The translations under genes were made by a program, and so were the position numbers. A DNA stretch of 62,329 bases. Source: an uncultured Bacteroidales bacterium. Lineage in GTDB: Bacteria > Bacteroidota > Bacteroidia > Bacteroidales > Paludibacteraceae. The notes beneath the pieces are model-generated. The model was not told where the DNA came from and searched no databases. It saw only the letters and a program-made list of their open reading frames with translations. How positions within the stretch are numbered: position 1 is the first letter of the stretch; the number at the start of each line of letters is the position of its first letter. Location of the stretch: the NCBI GenBank assembly GCA_944321155.1, contig CALUKG010000004.1, positions 1 to 62,329 of the forward strand. The letters run 5' to 3'. Below, piece after piece: positions 16,097-25,257 of the stretch.

Positions 16097-17371
16097 ATGA
16101 GTGACTTACTGGTAATTTTATTACTTATTCTATTAAACGGTCTTTTTGCAATGTCTGAAATAGCATTGCTTTCAGCAAAAAAAGTAAAACTTCAAAAAGC
16201 AGGTTCCAAAGGAAGCAAAGCGGCAAGAGTAGCTCTCAAGCTGGCAGAGCAACCGGATAAATTCCTCTCAACCATACAGATTGGCATTACTCTGATAGGT
16301 ATTCTTACCGGTATCTTTTCTAGTGATATGTTGGCCAAGAGTTTTGGTGATTTTCTTGTGGAAAAAGGAGTTGGTGTCTCTGTGGCTTACAAACTGGCAC
16401 AAGGTATTATCGTTGTGATTGTTACCTATGTTTCCATTGTTTTGGGTGAATTGTTTCCCAAGCGAATCGGTTTGAATTTGGCGGATAAAGCGGCTACGGC
16501 AGTTGCTATTCCGATGCGTATATTGTCAATTGTTGCCATGCCCTTCGTGTGGACTCTGGCAAAAAGTACCCAATTTCTCTTGTGGGTGTTTGGCTTGAAA
16601 GATGAAGAGAATCAGGTGACAGAAGAAGAAATCAAGACCTTGATTGAGGAAGGGACAGCTTCTGGAGTGGTGCAGGAAGTGGAGCAGGACATTGTGGAAC
16701 GCACGTTCATGTTAGGTGATATGGATGTGGACTCTATCATGACGCGTAGGCAGGATGTGGTAATGCTGGATGAAAATATGGACTATGCTACAGTGGCCGA
16801 AATCGTGTGTCAGTCAACATTTGAGGTCTATCCGATACGCTCATCTGCTGATGGGGCGATTATTGGTGGAATTTCCTTGAAGGATTATGCACGCTGGTCG
16901 CTTAACCAGAATGGTAAACTCAAGGACTTTATGTGTGAACCGGTCTTTTTCCCTGAAAATATGTCGGTTTACAAGGCGCTTGAAGCTTTGAAGGAACGTA
17001 ATCTCAGCCGTGCTTTCGTATGTGATGAATTTGGTGATTTTGTCGGAATCATTACATTGAAAGATATGTTGGAGGCTTTGGTCGGGACATTGTCGCAGGA
17101 TGAAAACAGTGATATTGTGCAACGTTCGGATGATGAATGGTACATTGATGGTCAATGTCCTTTCCATGATTTCCTGCTTTATTTTGATATAGAAGATATT
17201 GAGGCGGATGAGTATAACACCATGAGTGGATTGGTGCTCGACCTAATGGAGCATATCCCAACCGTGGGTGAATTTGTGGAATGGCAGGATTTCCGTATAG
17301 AGATTGCCGATATGGATGGCATCCGTATTGACAAATTGCTTGTAAAACGCCTTCCGAAGGAGGAAGAATAA
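16097..17371 (+). CDS. CNNM/CorC-HlyC family membrane protein
   Basis: A 424-residue inner-membrane protein: an N-terminal CNNM (DUF21) domain of three to four membrane helices (about 1-170), a CBS pair (about 205-325) and a C-terminal CorC/HlyC domain (about 345-420) ending in the RIDKLLV-type block. Characterised relatives export Mg2+ or Co2+; the hemolysin label is historical. Motifs include GLFAMSEIALLSAKK, which is typical of the family start. It is followed after 29 bases by two DUF4252 genes in the same direction, possibly one transcript. Confidence 0.93.
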   Translation: MSDLLVILLLILLNGLFAMSEIALLSAKKVKLQKAGSKGSKAARVALKLAEQPDKFLSTIQIGITLIGILTGIFSSDMLAKSFGDFLVEKGVGVSVAYKLAQGIIVVIVTYVSIVLGELFPKRIGLNLADKAATAVAIPMRILSIVAMPFVWTLAKSTQFLLWVFGLKDEENQVTEEEIKTLIEEGTASGVVQEVEQDIVERTFMLGDMDVDSIMTRRQDVVMLDENMDYATVAEIVCQSTFEVYPIRSSADGAIIGGISLKDYARWSLNQNGKLKDFMCEPVFFPENMSVYKALEALKERNLSRAFVCDEFGDFVGIITLKDMLEALVGTLSQDENSDIVQRSDDEWYIDGQCPFHDFLLYFDIEDIEADEYNTMSGLVLDLMEHIPTVGEFVEWQDFRIEIADMDGIRIDKLLVKRLPKEEE

Positions 17372-17400
17372 TTCTAAATCAGAAAGACCGGTATTGCCCT

Positions 17401-17886
17401 ATGAAAACCATTGCCCTATTTTTGGCTTTGTGTTTGTCGGTACCCTTGCTGTATGCCGATGATGCAACTGCTATTATGAATGATTTCAAGAAAGAGAAGA
17501 AGGCCGATTATGTGAATCTGCCTCGCTTCCTCGTCAAAATGGGTATGAAATCAGCCGGTCAGAAAGAATTGGCAAAGCGTATTTCTGCAATCAGAATGTT
17601 GGATTTGGAAGAGTGTTCACTGACGGTAAAGGAGGATTATGCTAAACGCTTGTCGGCTCTCCCATCCCAAGGTTATGAGGTGCTGATGCGTATGAAGGAT
17701 GGCGAAGATAAGGTGTTTTTCCTGATAAAGGAACAGCAGAATTGGGTCGTGGAGTTGCTTATTGGAAGTTGTGGCGATTCCAATAATCTGGTTCTTTTTT
17801 CCGGTGAGTTCAAATTGGAGGAATTGGCTGGTATGATTCAAATAGACAATTCCGCGGAAGGATGTTCTACAGAAGAGAAAAATTAA
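17401..17886 (+). CDS. DUF4252 family exported protein
   Basis: A 161-residue exported protein with a signal peptide (about 1-19, LLYAD). It matches DUF4252, a Bacteroidetes family of small periplasmic or outer-membrane-associated proteins, in size and in blocks such as VNLPRFLVKMGMKS (the start of the domain) and GYEVLMRMKDGEDKVFFLIKE. No enzymatic residue is known. It is followed after 19 bases by a second member of similar length, so the two arose by duplication and probably work as a pair. Confidence 0.85.
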   Translation: MKTIALFLALCLSVPLLYADDATAIMNDFKKEKKADYVNLPRFLVKMGMKSAGQKELAKRISAIRMLDLEECSLTVKEDYAKRLSALPSQGYEVLMRMKDGEDKVFFLIKEQQNWVVELLIGSCGDSNNLVLFSGEFKLEELAGMIQIDNSAEGCSTEEKN

Positions 17887-17905
17887 TCATTAATTTGCAT
17901 ACAAA

Positions 17906-18373
17906 ATGATTCGTAAAACCTTGTTGGCAGTTTTTCTTTTTGTCGCTTTGATTCCTGCTGGTGCAGAGTCTTTGGTGGCTCGTCTGGAGAAGATTCCTTC
18001 CGTGCAAACGGTCTATATATCCCCCAAAATGTTTCGGTTGATGGGAGTGAACCAGAAAGATAGCTTGCTTACGGAAACGTGTATTGACCGTCTTCATAGT
18101 ATGGATATTATTGTTGCGGATGAACCATCAACCATTACCGCACTTACGAAAGAAACCCTTACGTATATACAGCAAAATGATTATGAAGAGGTTGACCGTC
18201 ATCAAAATGACGGTGAAAATACAGTGACATACTACAAGAAACTTTCTCCCAATGCTGTATATATCCTATGTACCGAGTCATCCACAGAATATGTGGTGTC
18301 TGTTATACAGGGGAATTTGTCCAAAGAAGAACTGAAAGGCTTTATGAATTCGCTTCCTGTGGAAGAAAGATAA
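17906..18373 (+). CDS. DUF4252-like exported protein (second copy)
   Basis: A 155-residue exported protein with a signal peptide ending near residue 20 (PAGAES). It follows the same plan as its neighbour: VQTVYISPKMFRLMG matches the domain start, a middle acidic segment precedes YIQQNDYEEVDRH, and a C-terminal VSVIQGNLSKEELKGFM resembles the other copy's closing helix. Its sequence is well diverged, suggesting an old duplication. It converges on the MBOAT gene with 95 bases between stops. Confidence 0.78.
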   Translation: MIRKTLLAVFLFVALIPAGAESLVARLEKIPSVQTVYISPKMFRLMGVNQKDSLLTETCIDRLHSMDIIVADEPSTITALTKETLTYIQQNDYEEVDRHQNDGENTVTYYKKLSPNAVYILCTESSTEYVVSVIQGNLSKEELKGFMNSLPVEER

Positions 18374-18468
18374 GGCCTTTCGTCAGTACTTCTCCGTTAA
18401 ACCCATTCAATCATTGGATTTGGAAGATGTTATCGGACTATCCCCTATTTTCTAATGACCGATTGGGG

Positions 18469-20328
18469 TTAAAATTGGAAATAGATGAATGCCTGCAAGT
18501 CAGCCGTAATGAATTGGTAAACGACAAACACTACCACCACTACCAATAATGCGATGACAGGAACGGGCAGCAGTGCAAAATTCAAGCGGTACCAGCGTTT
18601 GAAATTGACCGGCAGCCAGTGGATAATCATTCCCAATACAATTAGTAGAAACACATTTTTGTATTCCCAGATTATTTGAGGAATAATGCTGGTATTCCAT
18701 GTGCTGCCAATCTGGTTTACCATGTTTTTGGCGGTATTCCATGCCACCTCATTGGCTACAGCCGGGTCGAGGTTGGAGCCGGAGCGGAAAAACAGACGGG
18801 TAAAAGTGATGAATACGAAGGTTTGTGCCACAGCCCAAGCATGTCCCAAGTATTTAAATGGATATTGACAGCGTGTCAAATGGTAGATGTAACGGATAAG
18901 GGAACCGACACAGATGATGGCAACCCATACGAACAGCATGTTATAGACGGGTTGTGGTGTGAAATGGCACAGCAGACCAAGTGCTAAGGTGGTAGCACCC
19001 ACCCATACCATTCGCCAAATCCATTTCATGTCACGCCAAAATTTATAGATAATCATTCCGACACCGTTCAGTCCACCCCAAATCATGAAGTTCCAGCTGG
19101 CTCCATGCCATATACCACCTAAAAGCATAGTGATGAACGAGTTCAAGTTGGTAATGATTTTGATTCGTTTCTCGGGTTTGAACCATGCCACAAGTCCTAA
19201 AATCAGGGCAACACCGATGACGGCCAGTGCCGCATATAGGCTGCCGGAAAGGATAAGGGCTATGAGCGAAATAAGTATAATCCAGAAATAGGTTCCGAAA
19301 CTTGCGTTTCTGTTACCTCCTAAAGGAATGTACAGATAGGTTTGCAACCAGCGGCTCAAGGATATGTGCCAACGTTTCCAGAAATTGCTGGCATTGGGTG
19401 CTTTGTAAGGTGAATTGAAGTTCTGCGGTAGATAAAAGCCCATCAGCATGGCCACACCGGTGGCGATGTCGGTATAGCCTGAAAAGTCGGCATAAACCTG
19501 CAAGGAGTAACCAAATAAAGCCATCAGGTTTTCAAAACCGGAAAAGAGCAAGGGATTTTCAAAGACGCGGTCGATAAAGTTGACGGCAATATAGTCACTT
19601 AAGATAATTTTCTTGGCCAATCCGTTGATAATCCAGAATACGGCGATACCAAATTGCCGTCTACCTAAGTGATAGGGTTTGTAGAGTTGTGGAATGAACT
19701 CACTGGCTCGCACAATAGGACCAGCCACCAACTGGGGAAAGAAGCTCACATAAAAGCCGAAGTCCAGCAGGTTTTTTACCGGACGGATGTCGCCTTTATA
19801 CACATCAACAGTATAACTGATTACTTGGAATGTATAGAAAGAAATGCCGACGGGTAGTATGATTTGGTCAATGCGGAACCGCTCTGTGCCTGTCAACGCG
19901 TTACCTATCCATGCGAAGGCGTCAAATACGTGCAGTTCCCAACCGAACATGTTATTGATGACATCCGTAAAGAAATAGGCATATTTGAAGTAACAGAGCA
20001 GGAACAGGTCGATGACTATACTGCATATCAGCCATGCTTTCTTTTTGATGGCACTACTGGCCTTGTCTATGCGTTGCGCTATTAAGAAATCAGAACAGGT
20101 TACAAACATCAGAATCAGCACAAAAAGCCCACTGGTTTTGTAATAGAAAAACAGACTCACAAAAAGCAGGAAGCTGTTACGCAGGAGCCGTTTGCTCTTG
20201 ATGAGACTGAATACAGCAAAAACCAAGGCAAAGAAAGCCCAAAAGTAAAATTGGGTAAACAATAAGGGAGAGTTCTCGTCAAAAGCGAAAACGTCTTTTA
20301 TGAAGTTCAATAATGTGCTCAATTCCAT
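18469..20328 (-). CDS. MBOAT family O-acyltransferase
   Basis: A 619-residue polytopic inner-membrane O-acyltransferase of the AlgI/DltB/PatA type, which moves acyl groups across the membrane onto polysaccharide. The two family histidines are visible: His321 in FWKRWHISLSRWL and the catalytic His408 in LLGGIWHGASW. GYTDIATGVAMLMG and PQNFNSPYKAPNASNFW are also typical. It is about 120 residues longer than AlgI, with extra membrane segments at the C terminus. It is the last of four genes, after two SGNH hydrolases and a lytic transglycosylase, so peptidoglycan or another wall polymer is the likely acceptor. Confidence 0.92.
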   Translation of the reverse strand: MELSTLLNFIKDVFAFDENSPLLFTQFYFWAFFALVFAVFSLIKSKRLLRNSFLLFVSLFFYYKTSGLFVLILMFVTCSDFLIAQRIDKASSAIKKKAWLICSIVIDLFLLCYFKYAYFFTDVINNMFGWELHVFDAFAWIGNALTGTERFRIDQIILPVGISFYTFQVISYTVDVYKGDIRPVKNLLDFGFYVSFFPQLVAGPIVRASEFIPQLYKPYHLGRRQFGIAVFWIINGLAKKIILSDYIAVNFIDRVFENPLLFSGFENLMALFGYSLQVYADFSGYTDIATGVAMLMGFYLPQNFNSPYKAPNASNFWKRWHISLSRWLQTYLYIPLGGNRNASFGTYFWIILISLIALILSGSLYAALAVIGVALILGLVAWFKPEKRIKIITNLNSFITMLLGGIWHGASWNFMIWGGLNGVGMIIYKFWRDMKWIWRMVWVGATTLALGLLCHFTPQPVYNMLFVWVAIICVGSLIRYIYHLTRCQYPFKYLGHAWAVAQTFVFITFTRLFFRSGSNLDPAVANEVAWNTAKNMVNQIGSTWNTSIIPQIIWEYKNVFLLIVLGMIIHWLPVNFKRWYRLNFALLPVPVIALLVVVVVFVVYQFITADLQAFIYFQF

Positions 20329-20342
20329 TGTATAGTGTTTGT

Positions 20343-21584
20343 TTATCGCTCAAATAAATAATCGGTTAGCAAAGCATTGTATAATAAGTCGCCTAGCAGG
20401 TTGTATCCATCAACGGTAAAATGTAGACGGTCGCGGCGTACGAGACCTTCAAGTTCCCAACTGTCAACGGAGCCATATCCGCCCATGATGTCAAATAAAT
20501 CCCACACGGCTCCTTTGTATTCTTTGGCCAAGTCATAGAATGCTTCCTGAACTATCCTGCCGTTGGCATTGGGTGCCATTCTTCTGCGGCTTACGTAGCG
20601 GTAACTGTCGTTGTTGGTGATGAAAATGAAGGCACAATCCGGTGAAACTCGCAAAACCTGATCGATCAGTTGCCTGTAGCCCCATTTGAAATGCTCAGCA
20701 TCAAATCTTCCGTAGGGCACGGCTGCATCGTTGATGCCAATGGCAAAAATCACCAGGTCGGGCTTGACCAATTGCAGATCGCGTTGTAAATCAGCACAAC
20801 GTAGCCAGGCAGGAACGGCTGCACCATTGACTCCAGAAGAGAAATAGCGGATACCGCCTTGTCGGTTGTCTGGCTCGATTCCTGTCAGTGTAAACCATTC
20901 GTCATCGTCAACATTCATGTATAAAGTGGTCGAGTCTATGGCATTTTTCAAATGGATAATGTAACCCGGCTTGATGCTGTCACGTTGGGCATATAAAGTG
21001 TCTGTACCATTTACGATGTAGGGAAAAATAGAGTCGTTTGAGCCATAACCTAATATGCGTAGTTCATTGAATTTCCACAATCCGTTTCCGTCCGTATTCA
21101 GGCGTAGGGTGATGCTGGCATTTTCGTCGCTGGTGCGTGCCGCCATGCCGGTAATTCCCAAACGGTAAGGCTGTTCTTTCTTGGTGTTCTTGCCTGTTGT
21201 CCAACTTCCTGTATAACTAACCTTATAGTTGTATCCATAATTGGTACGGGCAATGGGATAGGGGAAAAGAATGCCTCTTCCTGATGCCAAATCGGGTATC
21301 ATATTGGAAAGGTTTAAGCGCATGCGGTGGGAAAAAATATCGGCTTGCACATGTGAACCTCCCACATGCCATACATTTATTTCGCCCCGCCCGAAAACCA
21401 GTAGGCTGTCCATTTTGGCATAGAGCGTGTCCTGCCGTTCATGGCCGTTGGGGAAATGCAATACATTCCTGTCGTAATGCACACATCTGTAGGCCGGCAA
21501 TTGCTTCAGGGGCGGTTGGGCCGTCAATGGAAAAAATATCAAAAGGAATATGTTCAGGCAGAAAATTTTCTTGATTAAATTCAT
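20343..21584 (-). CDS. SGNH/GDSL-family hydrolase or acetyltransferase (first of pair)
   Basis: A 413-residue exported protein (signal peptide about 1-22). The SGNH blocks are present in modified form: Ser77 in HVGGSHVQ in place of GDS, the Asn block FAIGIND, and Asp385/His388 in DRLHFTVDGY. Residues about 130-250 form an inserted beta-rich domain (carbohydrate-binding-like). Such proteins either remove O-acetyl groups or, with an MBOAT partner, transfer them onto glycans in the periplasm. The start is 8 bases after the other SGNH gene and the MBOAT gene follows after 14, pointing to a single operon. Confidence 0.85.
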   Translation of the reverse strand: MNLIKKIFCLNIFLLIFFPLTAQPPLKQLPAYRCVHYDRNVLHFPNGHERQDTLYAKMDSLLVFGRGEINVWHVGGSHVQADIFSHRMRLNLSNMIPDLASGRGILFPYPIARTNYGYNYKVSYTGSWTTGKNTKKEQPYRLGITGMAARTSDENASITLRLNTDGNGLWKFNELRILGYGSNDSIFPYIVNGTDTLYAQRDSIKPGYIIHLKNAIDSTTLYMNVDDDEWFTLTGIEPDNRQGGIRYFSSGVNGAAVPAWLRCADLQRDLQLVKPDLVIFAIGINDAAVPYGRFDAEHFKWGYRQLIDQVLRVSPDCAFIFITNNDSYRYVSRRRMAPNANGRIVQEAFYDLAKEYKGAVWDLFDIMGGYGSVDSWELEGLVRRDRLHFTVDGYNLLGDLLYNALLTDYLFER

Positions 21585-21592
21585 AACGTTCT

Positions 21593-23071
21593 TTATTCTT
21601 CAACTTGGGTTTCCTCTAAGGCGGCTGCCTCTTCTCTCAATAATAGGATGCTGTCATTCAACATCTTGGTGGTGTCGCTCCATTGCGTGGTGTCTGTACG
21701 CCACTTGTGGTAGTCGTAATAGAGCATCAATGATTTGCACAACATGTCGCCTATGCGTTCGGCGCCACCTCGTGAGAAATGCACATAATCAGAAGCGGCC
21801 AGCGGCGGTTGTGCATTGACCCATTGTACCATGGAATTGTGTCCGCCCATTACGCTATATAAGTCCCAATAGGCAGCACCGGCATTCAACACAGCATGGC
21901 GGATCGAGTCAATCACCATTGGCAAATGAGGATAGGTCTCCATATTGGCTTTTACCTTTGTGGCCATATCCGACGGCCCGATAAACAAGATGGAAGCATC
22001 AGGAGCAAGCCGTTTCATGTATTTAATTTGTCGTGCCATCTGCTTGCCGTAATTACTGATGCTTTGCGGTTTTTTCAGATAGGGTACAGAGTTGCCGCCA
22101 AACTGCATGATGATAAGGCGCACATTTTCGTTGCGGAAATAAGACGCAAGCTGTTCTCCATTCATTTGAGTGAAAACAGTTCCCGAACAGCCTCTCATAG
22201 GAATGTTGTCTACCGATACTCCATTTTTCCCGTCGAGCATGATGCCATAAAGGGCAGCTTTTCCGCTTATTTCGAGTTGGGCTCTTACGCTGCTGTCTGG
22301 CAGATGGAAACTGAGCTCAACAATACCCTTCTGAGTACTGTCAGCCCATAGGGTAGTTCCGTTGCAACGTATTTTCAGTGTGTCTTCAATCTCGCCGGCC
22401 AATACCCTAACTTCTGTAAAATAACGGCTGGGCGTATCTTCGCTTACACGTGATAGTGGATAGAAACGTAAATGGATGGTTGTGTCCAGAATCGCTTTCT
22501 GTCCCATAATGCCATATAAGTCATTTTCTGCACGCATTTCACTGTTTCCATAAACCAGGTAGCGTATGAGTTCCTTGTCACAGGATTGACCTATAGATAC
22601 GGTCGGAATGGTTTGGATGGCAGGCACCAGCCCAACACCTTGTCCACCAAATTCCGATTGCAATTCTGTTCGGAGAGTACTGCTTATGCGGTCCTCTTCA
22701 ATCTGGGAGTCACCATAATGTACAATGCGCAATTCCTTGGATTCCGCACTGTCCAATGCTGCAAAAAATGCGTCTAAGGTATGCAGGTCGTTGTCGGGAA
22801 ATTCAATGCGTGCCGGATTATTTTCAAAATAATCCAAGTATTGGCTCTCTTCCTCCATACGCATCTCTTCCAGGCGTCGTGCCAACAGTTCTTCTGGCGA
22901 TTCCTTGGGCCCTTCCACTGTGTCGGTCGGTGCTCCCAGCACTTCTTCCAGTGATGGAAATTCCAGCTCTAAAGGACCGATTTGCACACCGTCTTTTGGG
23001 AAAAAGAGGCATAAGAGGGCCAGAAGGCCAATGATGGCAAATATGAACAGGGTTGTTTTGTATGCTTTCAT
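21593..23071 (-). CDS. SGNH/GDSL-family hydrolase or acetyltransferase (second, membrane-anchored)
   Basis: A 492-residue protein with an N-terminal hydrophobic segment (about 6-24) that probably stays as an anchor, then an acidic coiled linker to about 90. The SGNH fold carries Ser122 in HYGDSQIEED, the Asn block QFGGNSVP and Asp428/His431 in DYVHFSRGG. A beta-rich insertion lies at about 200-290, as in its neighbour. Its start directly abuts the stop of the lytic transglycosylase gene, so translation is probably coupled. The active site is intact. Whether it adds or removes O-acetyl groups cannot be told from sequence. Confidence 0.87.
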   Translation of the reverse strand: MKAYKTTLFIFAIIGLLALLCLFFPKDGVQIGPLELEFPSLEEVLGAPTDTVEGPKESPEELLARRLEEMRMEEESQYLDYFENNPARIEFPDNDLHTLDAFFAALDSAESKELRIVHYGDSQIEEDRISSTLRTELQSEFGGQGVGLVPAIQTIPTVSIGQSCDKELIRYLVYGNSEMRAENDLYGIMGQKAILDTTIHLRFYPLSRVSEDTPSRYFTEVRVLAGEIEDTLKIRCNGTTLWADSTQKGIVELSFHLPDSSVRAQLEISGKAALYGIMLDGKNGVSVDNIPMRGCSGTVFTQMNGEQLASYFRNENVRLIIMQFGGNSVPYLKKPQSISNYGKQMARQIKYMKRLAPDASILFIGPSDMATKVKANMETYPHLPMVIDSIRHAVLNAGAAYWDLYSVMGGHNSMVQWVNAQPPLAASDYVHFSRGGAERIGDMLCKSLMLYYDYHKWRTDTTQWSDTTKMLNDSILLLREEAAALEETQVEE

Positions 23072-23980
23072 CTATTGATATATTTTCAGTCGTTGGCCAA
23101 TTTGAAGCATGTCGGAACGCAGTTTGTTCCAACGTTTGATTTGTGATACACCAACACCATATCGAAGTGCAATATGTCCTAATGTATCGCCCGATTTGAC
23201 TCTGTAAACGATATATTTGGGGAGTGGGGCTGGACGCTCGGTCGGCAATACAATCCGGCTAGTCTTGCTTTCATCTATGGCATGTGAGTACAGAGAATCG
23301 GCGGTGGCATTGAACACCTCGTTTTTGGATGAGGGAATGTAGATGCGGCTGTCTTTATACAGCAAATGGCTTTTAGGACGGATGCAGGGATTATTGGCAA
23401 CCAGTGCCGCAGAATCAATTTCAAGCAAGCGGCAGAATTCGCCTATTCTGACAGTCTTGCGTAAATTGATGGCGGTTCTGGAAGGTAGAGTGTCGTGTGT
23501 CAATGCTAAATAATTCTTGAATCCTACTTCCATGCGGTTCAGTAGAAAAACAATACTTACATCTTGATTGTAGTATATGCGTTTAGTTGCACATTTGGTA
23601 AATTGGCGTAATGTCCTTTCAGCATCGCAATCGTTTAGAGCATACAAATCCGCCAGATAGGCTGCAGCTGCCAGTGTGGAACTTCTCATATCGTGGCGCT
23701 CATCATATCCCGGAGTCATCAATAATCCATAATGATGGGCAGCAGCAGCGGATAAAGCCCATGGTCCGGCTGCGTATTCATTGCTGAAGCGCTCGTTGCA
23801 TTCAGTAAGTAACAACGGAATAAACCGGAAGTTGGAAGGTAGCCCGTATAGTTCCAGTTCGTGGCTGATTAAACTGTCATAGGGCATATACGGACTGTAG
23901 TCTATGTTTGTGGCGCCATAGGTGTTGCCAGTCCATACTGTCATTAATAGGATAATTGCGTTCTTTAGGAATCTGTTCAC
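23072..23980 (-). CDS. Lytic transglycosylase with C-terminal LysM domain (MltD-like)
   Basis: I place the start at GTG 23978-23980, giving 302 residues; the longer frame to 24031 overlaps the promoter box. Residues 1-23 form a signal peptide. Residues about 38-130 follow the MltD/SLT pattern, with LPSNFRFIPLLLTEC supplying the catalytic Glu60 and GPWALSAAAAHHYG, DERHD and AAAYLADLYAL in the expected order. A LysM repeat occupies about 256-302 (RVKSGDTLGHIALRYGVG). It would cleave the glycan backbone of peptidoglycan. It heads the operon with two SGNH enzymes and the MBOAT protein. Confidence 0.88.
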   Translation of the reverse strand: MNRFLKNAIILLMTVWTGNTYGATNIDYSPYMPYDSLISHELELYGLPSNFRFIPLLLTECNERFSNEYAAGPWALSAAAAHHYGLLMTPGYDERHDMRSSTLAAAAYLADLYALNDCDAERTLRQFTKCATKRIYYNQDVSIVFLLNRMEVGFKNYLALTHDTLPSRTAINLRKTVRIGEFCRLLEIDSAALVANNPCIRPKSHLLYKDSRIYIPSSKNEVFNATADSLYSHAIDESKTSRIVLPTERPAPLPKYIVYRVKSGDTLGHIALRYGVGVSQIKRWNKLRSDMLQIGQRLKIYQ

Positions 23981-24017
23981 CTTTAATTCTGTTTCAGTAG
24001 AGTTTGGTTTTATCCCA

Positions 24018-24048
24018 CAAAAGTACGACAAACAGCCAATAACTACAA
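24018..24048 (-). promoter_or_regulatory. Promoter of the wall-modification operon
   Basis: TACTTTTG (minus strand, 24018-24025) has a CTTG -33 element (24045-24048) 19 bases upstream. Transcription from here cannot include the ATG at 24029-24031, which supports the GTG start at 23980. Confidence 0.6.
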
Positions 24049-24285
24049 GACGAAGGGAGGATAAATATGAGGGAATTGTCTCTATTGTGTGTGGTTTTGG
24101 GTTAGGACAAATGTTATAGAAATATCAAATTGGTTTTATAAGTCCAGAATTACGAAAAAGAACCGCATAGTGACTATGTGGTAAAGTCGAATGCGGCTCA
24201 TTGACAGTTAGACGTGAATTACATTGCTTGTTCGTTATATTTGTTCAATTCAACTGGCAGATAGACTCAAACCGCCGTATGCTGT
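24049..24285. other. Intergenic region without a recognisable gene
   Basis: About 240 bases between the operon promoter and the end of the 4-TM gene. The only structure is a weak inverted repeat (CCGCAT 24163-24168, ATGCGG 24191-24196) that may belong to the 3' end of the 4-TM transcript. No reading frame, tRNA or riboswitch was recognised. Confidence 0.4.
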
Positions 24286-24738
24286 CTATATTTGCAGAGT
24301 AACCAACAGTACAATCATTACTATCAGATTGGCGAAAAGAAAGAATGAAGTTACAGAAGGAACGTTGTAGAAACGTTTTTTGTGCATCAGCACAAGTGAC
24401 CAGATGCAAACAAAGAACATTGCAAAAACAACAGTTGCTACGGCAATCATGTTCAGCGGTTTTGTGTCATAAAGCATTGCCGCACCCAACAACCATGAGG
24501 GTGCCAAGGCTACCAGACTCCACAACACTACTTTTACGGCATTCTCCTTACCCCATAATTTTACATTGTACCACAAACCGATGATGACGCAAAGAGCGCA
24601 CCACATCCAAAATTCAAGCGGTTGTAGTCCGGGCGATAATATACCTATAATTGCCTCCATGAACAAGACGAACATGCTTTCTGCCTTTTTCTTGTCCAGC
24701 ACAGGCATCATGCCCGTGTCATTTATTTTCTTTTCCAT
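24286..24738 (-). CDS. Four-helix inner-membrane protein (paralogue of next gene)
   Basis: A 150-residue membrane protein with about four hydrophobic segments and a short charged N terminus. It shares size, helix layout and matching blocks with the upstream gene: LLGAAMLYDTKPL versus LLGAAMLYNISSL, and a basic turn (MHKKRFYNV versus LRKRFGNM) before the last helix. The two are tandem duplicates, 39 bases apart, and follow a lipoprotein gene in the same direction. No known family is recognised. Immunity to or anchoring of the adjacent lipoprotein is possible but only inferred. Confidence 0.7.
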   Translation of the reverse strand: MEKKINDTGMMPVLDKKKAESMFVLFMEAIIGILSPGLQPLEFWMWCALCVIIGLWYNVKLWGKENAVKVVLWSLVALAPSWLLGAAMLYDTKPLNMIAVATVVFAMFFVCIWSLVLMHKKRFYNVPSVTSFFLFANLIVMIVLLVTLQI

Positions 24739-24777
24739 AAATATTATCCAATTTATTGTTTGTTGTTATCATATACA

Positions 24778-25230
24778 TCAATCAAGCCAAATCAGCAATC
24801 TGCACACCAAAGCCACTGCGATTCCAAAATTCAAAGACAGGAACATCAGGGTTAATCCCTGCATGTTTCCAAAACGTTTTCTGAGTATAGGGACAATGGA
24901 GTAGATCAACACAAAAAGTGCCAGACCAGCTACAGCAATAGCGGCTGTTAAGGTCAAAGAAGATATATTATACAGCATTGCCGCCCCCAAGAGTCCCAAG
25001 GGTACTATTCCTGCCAACCACCAAAGCAACACTTCCACAATATGCCTACGACCATAGTTCCCAATTGCTAAAATAAGATAGATAAGGGCAAACACACTGT
25101 ACCCTTGCCAAAATCTGCCAAGCGTATAATCGGCCAAAAGACTCCAGCAGCATACGAACATTATCAGCACACCGACTGCATTTGTCGAGTGCTTGATGGG
25201 CAACTTGTTTTCATTCTTTTTTTCTTCCAT
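24778..25230 (-). CDS. Four-helix inner-membrane protein (tandem paralogue)
   Basis: A 150-residue membrane protein with four predicted helices and a Lys/Asn-rich cytosolic start. It pairs with the downstream gene by the shared LLGAAMLYN block and equal length, though overall identity is low. It lies 27 bases after the glycine-zipper lipoprotein gene, so the three probably form one transcript from the promoter near 26580. The closest general resemblance is to small membrane proteins of unknown function in Bacteroides. Confidence 0.7.
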   Translation of the reverse strand: MEEKKNENKLPIKHSTNAVGVLIMFVCCWSLLADYTLGRFWQGYSVFALIYLILAIGNYGRRHIVEVLLWWLAGIVPLGLLGAAMLYNISSLTLTAAIAVAGLALFVLIYSIVPILRKRFGNMQGLTLMFLSLNFGIAVALVCRLLIWLD

Positions 25231-25257
25231 GACTATTAAGTTTAAACCGTTAATCTT

